Part shown: one piece after another, positions 61,554 through 64,000 of the stretch
How the letters are laid out: each line of letters begins with the position of its first letter
Numbering within the stretch: the stretch's first letter is position 1
Source: UBA10649 sp963749905
GTDB taxonomy: Bacteria; Actinomycetota; Actinomycetes; S36-B12
Assembly (NCBI GenBank): GCA_963749905.1
Contig: CAVVOF010000002.1
Span: 310,001-374,000, forward strand
Direction of reading: 5' to 3'
Length of the DNA: 64,000 nucleotides
The notes under the pieces: model-generated
What the model was told of the DNA's origin: nothing
What the model saw: the letters and a program-made list of their open reading frames with translations, nothing else
Databases searched by the model: none
Translations under genes and position numbers: made by a program

Positions 61554-63128
61554 CTATCCACCCCTCTTGAGCAGGCCGAAGGTCACTGCGTCCTCGAGCG
61601 CCCGCCACGACGCCGCGATGACGTTCTCGTGCACGCCGACCGTGCTCCACGACTGCTCGCCGTTGGACGTGCCGATCAGGACGCGGGTCTTGGCGCCCGT
61701 GCCGGACTTCTCATCGAGGATGCGGACCTTGTAGTCGACCAGCCGCAGCGTGTTCAGGTCCGGGTACGCCTGCACGATGGCTCGCCTCAGCGCGCGGTCC
61801 AGTGCGTTGACGGGGCCGTTGCCCTCGGCAGTCGAGATGATCCGGTCGCCGTTGATGTGCACCTTGACGGTGGCCTCGGTCTTGACCGTGCCGTCCGGGT
61901 CCTGCTCGACGATGGTGCGCCAGGACTCGACCTCGAAGGACACGTCGGCACCCTGCTCGTTGAGGAGCAGCAGCTCGAACGACGCGTCCGCAGCCTCGAA
62001 CGTCCAGCCCTGGGCCTCGAGCTCCTTGACCTGCTCGACCACCCGGGAGACGACCTCGGGCTGGCCGGTCAGGTCGTGTCCCAGCTCGGCGCCCTTCAGC
62101 TCGATCGAGGCACGGCCCGCCATCTCGGTCACCAGCACGTTCTGCACGTTGCCCACGACCGCGGGGTCGATGTGGTTGTAGAGCTCGGCGTTGATCTTGA
62201 GCGCACTCGCGTGCAGGCCCGCCTTGTGCGCGAACGAGGCCCAGCCGGCGTAGGGCTGGTGCGTGTTCGGGGCGATGTTGGCGATCTCGGCGATCGCGTG
62301 CGAGACGTGCACGGTCTCGGCGAGCGCGCCGTCGGGCAGGCAGTCGATCCCCAGCTTGAGCTGGAGGTTGGGCACCACGACGAACAGGTCGGCGTTGCCG
62401 GTGCGCTCGCCGTAGCCGTTCGCCGTGCACTGCACGTGCGTGACGCCGGCCTCCACGGCCGTGACCGAGTTGGCGATCGCGCAGCCGGTGTCGTCCTGGC
62501 AGTGGATGCCCAGGCGCACGCCGGAACGCTCCTTCACGTCCTGGACGATCTCGTACATGCCCATCGGCAGCATGCCGCCGTTGGTGTCGCACAGGACGCC
62601 GACCGAGGCACCCGCCTCGAACGCGGCCACCAGCAGTCGCACGCCGTAGTCGCTGTCGTGCTTGTAGCCGTCGAAGAAGTGCTCGAGGTCCAGGAACACG
62701 CGGCGACCGGCGTCGGTCAGGAAGCGCACGGTGTCCTGGACCATGGCCACGTTCTCGTCGAGGGTGGTGCGCAGGGCCTCCGTCACGTGCCGCACGTCGG
62801 ACTTGGCGACCAGGGTGACGACCGGCGCCTGCGAGTCGAGCAGCGCCCGCACCTGCAGGTCGTCCTCGACGCGGACCCCGGCCTTGCGCGTCGCCCCGAA
62901 GGCGACCAGCTCCGCGTTGGACAGCGTCAGCTCGGCCTGCGCGCGCTGGAAGAACTCGGTGTCCTTGGGCATGGCGCCGGGCCAGCCGCCCTCGATGAAC
63001 CCGACTCCGTACTGGTCCAGCAGTCGCGCGACCGCGAGCTTGTCGTTGACGGAGTAGGAGATGCCTTCACGCTGGGCCCCATCCCGCAGGGTGGTGTCAT
63101 AGACGTGGAAGTCGTCGGGGCGGGGCAT
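61554..63128 (-). CDS. cimA: Citramalate synthase
   Basis: CimA condenses pyruvate with acetyl-CoA to give (R)-citramalate, a threonine-independent route to isoleucine. The 524-residue protein has the DRE-TIM motif TTLRDGAQREG (about 12-22), HCQDDTGCAIANS, GNADLFVVVPNLQLKLG and a C-terminal LeuA-type regulatory dimer domain (about 390-520). It is distinguished from 2-isopropylmalate synthase by the early sequence and the CimA-type FEGGWPG-like IEGGWPGAMPKD. The ATG at 63128 is preceded by AAGGACATGTC. An Ile-rich leader peptide and terminator lie upstream. Confidence 0.93.
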   Translation of the reverse strand: MPRPDDFHVYDTTLRDGAQREGISYSVNDKLAVARLLDQYGVGFIEGGWPGAMPKDTEFFQRAQAELTLSNAELVAFGATRKAGVRVEDDLQVRALLDSQAPVVTLVAKSDVRHVTEALRTTLDENVAMVQDTVRFLTDAGRRVFLDLEHFFDGYKHDSDYGVRLLVAAFEAGASVGVLCDTNGGMLPMGMYEIVQDVKERSGVRLGIHCQDDTGCAIANSVTAVEAGVTHVQCTANGYGERTGNADLFVVVPNLQLKLGIDCLPDGALAETVHVSHAIAEIANIAPNTHQPYAGWASFAHKAGLHASALKINAELYNHIDPAVVGNVQNVLVTEMAGRASIELKGAELGHDLTGQPEVVSRVVEQVKELEAQGWTFEAADASFELLLLNEQGADVSFEVESWRTIVEQDPDGTVKTEATVKVHINGDRIISTAEGNGPVNALDRALRRAIVQAYPDLNTLRLVDYKVRILDEKSGTGAKTRVLIGTSNGEQSWSTVGVHENVIAASWRALEDAVTFGLLKRGG

Positions 63129-63170
63129 GACATGTCCTTCGGCTCGAGCGCTGAGATCCGCCAACGAAAA

Positions 63171-63219
63171 AGCCCCCCGCGGGTGCGAAGGGCTGCGCGT
63201 CGACGGAGAGTCGACGCGC
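63171..63219 (-). promoter_or_regulatory. Transcription attenuator of cimA (hairpin plus intrinsic terminator)
   Basis: On the minus strand, a 10-bp perfect stem (63219-63210 with 63204-63195, 5-nt loop) starts inside the leader stop codon. It is followed without gap by a second 10-bp stem (63194-63185 with 63180-63171; two G-U pairs; loop ACCC) and a T-run (63171-63167). The second is a textbook intrinsic terminator 38 nt before cimA. A convincing antiterminator is not obvious by eye. Confidence 0.8.
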
Positions 63220-63248
63220 TAGTTAATGATGATGCTGGTGCGGTGCAC
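63219..63248 (-). CDS. cimA leader peptide with three Ile codons
   Basis: GTG at 63248 opens a nine-codon frame reading MHRTSIIIN, stop TAG at 63219. The run ATC-ATC-ATT is the only Ile cluster. AGGATGG lies about 5-11 nt before the start as a ribosome site. It is followed at once by the attenuator hairpins. Ribosome stalling at Ile codons would link cimA transcription to charged tRNA-Ile, as in known ilv/leu attenuators. Confidence 0.75.
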   Translation of the reverse strand: MHRTSIIIN

Positions 63249-63282
63249 GTTCCCATCCTGCCACATACCGCCCGGACCCCCC

Positions 63283-63342
63283 ATGCTGCGTCACTCGTGG
63301 CTGGTCCGCGCCCGATTTGTCCAGCCACGAGTGCCGCAGCAT
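63283..63342. repeat. 60-bp dispersed palindromic repeat, copy 2 (3' of ilvE)
   Basis: Arms 63283-63304 and 63321-63342 pair at 21 of 22 positions around the loop TCCGCGCCCGATTTGT. It is the reverse complement of the element at 33645-33704 with about 57 of 60 matches, including 15 of 16 loop bases. It lies 9 nt after the ilvE stop and may terminate ilvE before the cimA leader begins. Confidence 0.85.
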
Positions 63343-63351
63343 CGGAGGTTG

Positions 63352-64000
63352 TCAGCAGATGGTGTGCAGCCAGCCGTGCTCGTCCGGGGCGACACCCGTC
63401 TGGATGTCCAGCAGCGCCTGCCGCAGTCGGAGCGTCACCGGTCCGGTGGCGCCGCCGGCCACCTGCCACTGCCCGGACGTGCGGCTCTTGACCTCACCGA
63501 CAGGCGTGATCACGGCCGCGGTGCCACAGGCGAACACCTCGGTGATGTCGCCGGACGCGCAGCCCTCCCGCCAGTCGTCCACGGTGATCTGGCCCTCGTC
63601 GGCGCGGATGCCCAGCGACTCCGCAACCGTCAGCAGCGACTCGCGGGTGATCCCCGGCAGCAGTGAGCCGGTCAGCCGCGGCGTGACCAGTCGCGCCGAG
63701 TCGCCGGACCCGTAGACGAAGTAGAGGTTCATGCCGCCCATCTCCTCGATGAAGCGACGCTCGACGGCGTCCAGCCACACGACCTGGTCGCAGCCGTGCT
63801 GGGCGGCCTCGGCCTGGGCGACGAGGGAGGCCGCGTAGTTGCCCGCGCACTTCGCCTCCCCGGTCCCCCCGGGAGCCGCGCGGACGTAGTCATCGGACAG
63901 CCACACGGACACGGGCTTGACTCCCCGGGGGAAGTAGGCGCCGGCCGGCGAGGCGATGAGCAGGTACTCGTAGCGATTGGCCGGCCGCACGCCGAGGCCG
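63352..64000 (-). CDS. ilvE: Branched-chain amino-acid aminotransferase, N-terminal part outside window
   Basis: IlvE transfers amino groups in Ile, Leu and Val synthesis. About 216 C-terminal residues are seen. The PLP lysine region GTGEAKCAGNYAAS, the VVWLDAVERRFIEEMGGMNLYF block and the C-terminal VFACGTAAVITPVGEV motif are all present. The frame stays open to base 64000, so the N-terminus lies beyond the window. It is followed by a palindromic repeat and then the cimA attenuator. Confidence 0.95.
   Translation of the reverse strand, partial: GLGVRPANRYEYLLIASPAGAYFPRGVKPVSVWLSDDYVRAAPGGTGEAKCAGNYAASLVAQAEAAQHGCDQVVWLDAVERRFIEEMGGMNLYFVYGSGDSARLVTPRLTGSLLPGITRESLLTVAESLGIRADEGQITVDDWREGCASGDITEVFACGTAAVITPVGEVKSRTSGQWQVAGGATGPVTLRLRQALLDIQTGVAPDEHGWLHTIC

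Noticed and set aside
60648..63491. A plus-strand open frame of about 950 codons antisense to gltX, FAH and cimA
   Set aside because: It has the same shadow pattern; the opposite strand carries full-length enzymes with catalytic motifs.

Overview
The window is typical of a high-GC actinomycete chromosome (Actinomycetota). The evidence is the very high G+C of the coding DNA and GTG/ATG starts. The gene order is also diagnostic: rlmN-cdsA-frr-pyrH-tsf-rpsB, dprA-comM-yraN, rnhB-lepB-rplS, trmD-rimM-khpA-rpsP-ffh, amtB-glnB-glnD, ftsY-smc-mutM-rnc-plsX-rpmF, coaD-rsmD-recG, and ilvE-cimA-FAH-gltX-tRNA-leuCD-hup. Other actinomycete marks are a lysine-rich HU tail, a SepIVA/DivIVA-like coiled-coil protein and F420 biosynthesis (cofC). 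The family cannot be fixed by eye; a relative of Propionibacteriales/Nocardioidaceae or a similar group is a guess. Almost everything is core housekeeping and there is no sign of a mobile island.

Layout. 1-2000: a CaiB-type CoA-transferase and otsB, both readable only by hopping between frames, probably sequence or assembly error. 2-4.1 kb: otsA and an ion channel. 4.1-9.4 kb: a leftward translation/lipid operon from rpsB to rlmN. 9.7-14.2 kb: M23 peptidase, xerC, dprA-comM-yraN. 14.4-20 kb: PPK2 kinase coupled to a PAS-GGDEF protein, rnhB, two type I signal peptidases, rplS. 20-27 kb: phosphoglucomutase, trmD-rimM-khpA-rpsP, a cNMP-domain protein, a phosphoesterase, ffh. 27-35 kb: a GGDEF-EAL protein, the amtB-glnB-glnD nitrogen operon with two candidate GlnR boxes, ftsY. 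35-49 kb: YhhN-like protein, smc, mutM, rnc, an ACP-like protein, plsX, rpmF, yceD, sepIVA-like, coaD, rsmD, recG, a fakA-like gene, rpmB. 49-55.6 kb: thiL, a stand-alone RAM-domain protein, ddl, a Cys/Met PLP enzyme, gpsA, plsC, cofC, hup. 55.7-64 kb: leuD-leuC with a divergent IclR regulator, two tRNAs, gltX, a FAH-family hydrolase, cimA and the start of ilvE.

How the genes work together: ribosome assembly and tRNA/rRNA modification are linked to protein export (SRP, FtsY, two LepB). Phospholipid synthesis runs through plsX, gpsA, plsC and cdsA. Branched-chain amino-acid synthesis (cimA, leuCD, ilvE) and nitrogen sensing (AmtB-PII-GlnD) carry their own visible control elements.

Most notable beyond ordinary annotation: (1) a transcription-attenuation leader before cimA, with a nine-codon peptide holding three consecutive Ile codons, a 10-bp hairpin and a U-tailed terminator; (2) a dispersed 60-bp palindromic repeat, present twice in opposite orientation with its loop conserved, each copy within 10 nt of a stop codon; (3) a nested palindrome wedged between two convergent stop codons; (4) an acyl-carrier-like protein between plsX and rnc whose phosphopantetheine serine position is Asp; (5) many monocistronic genes with a -10 hexamer exactly 6-7 nt before the start codon, implying leaderless mRNAs. 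I saw no defence, CRISPR, phage or secondary-metabolite system.
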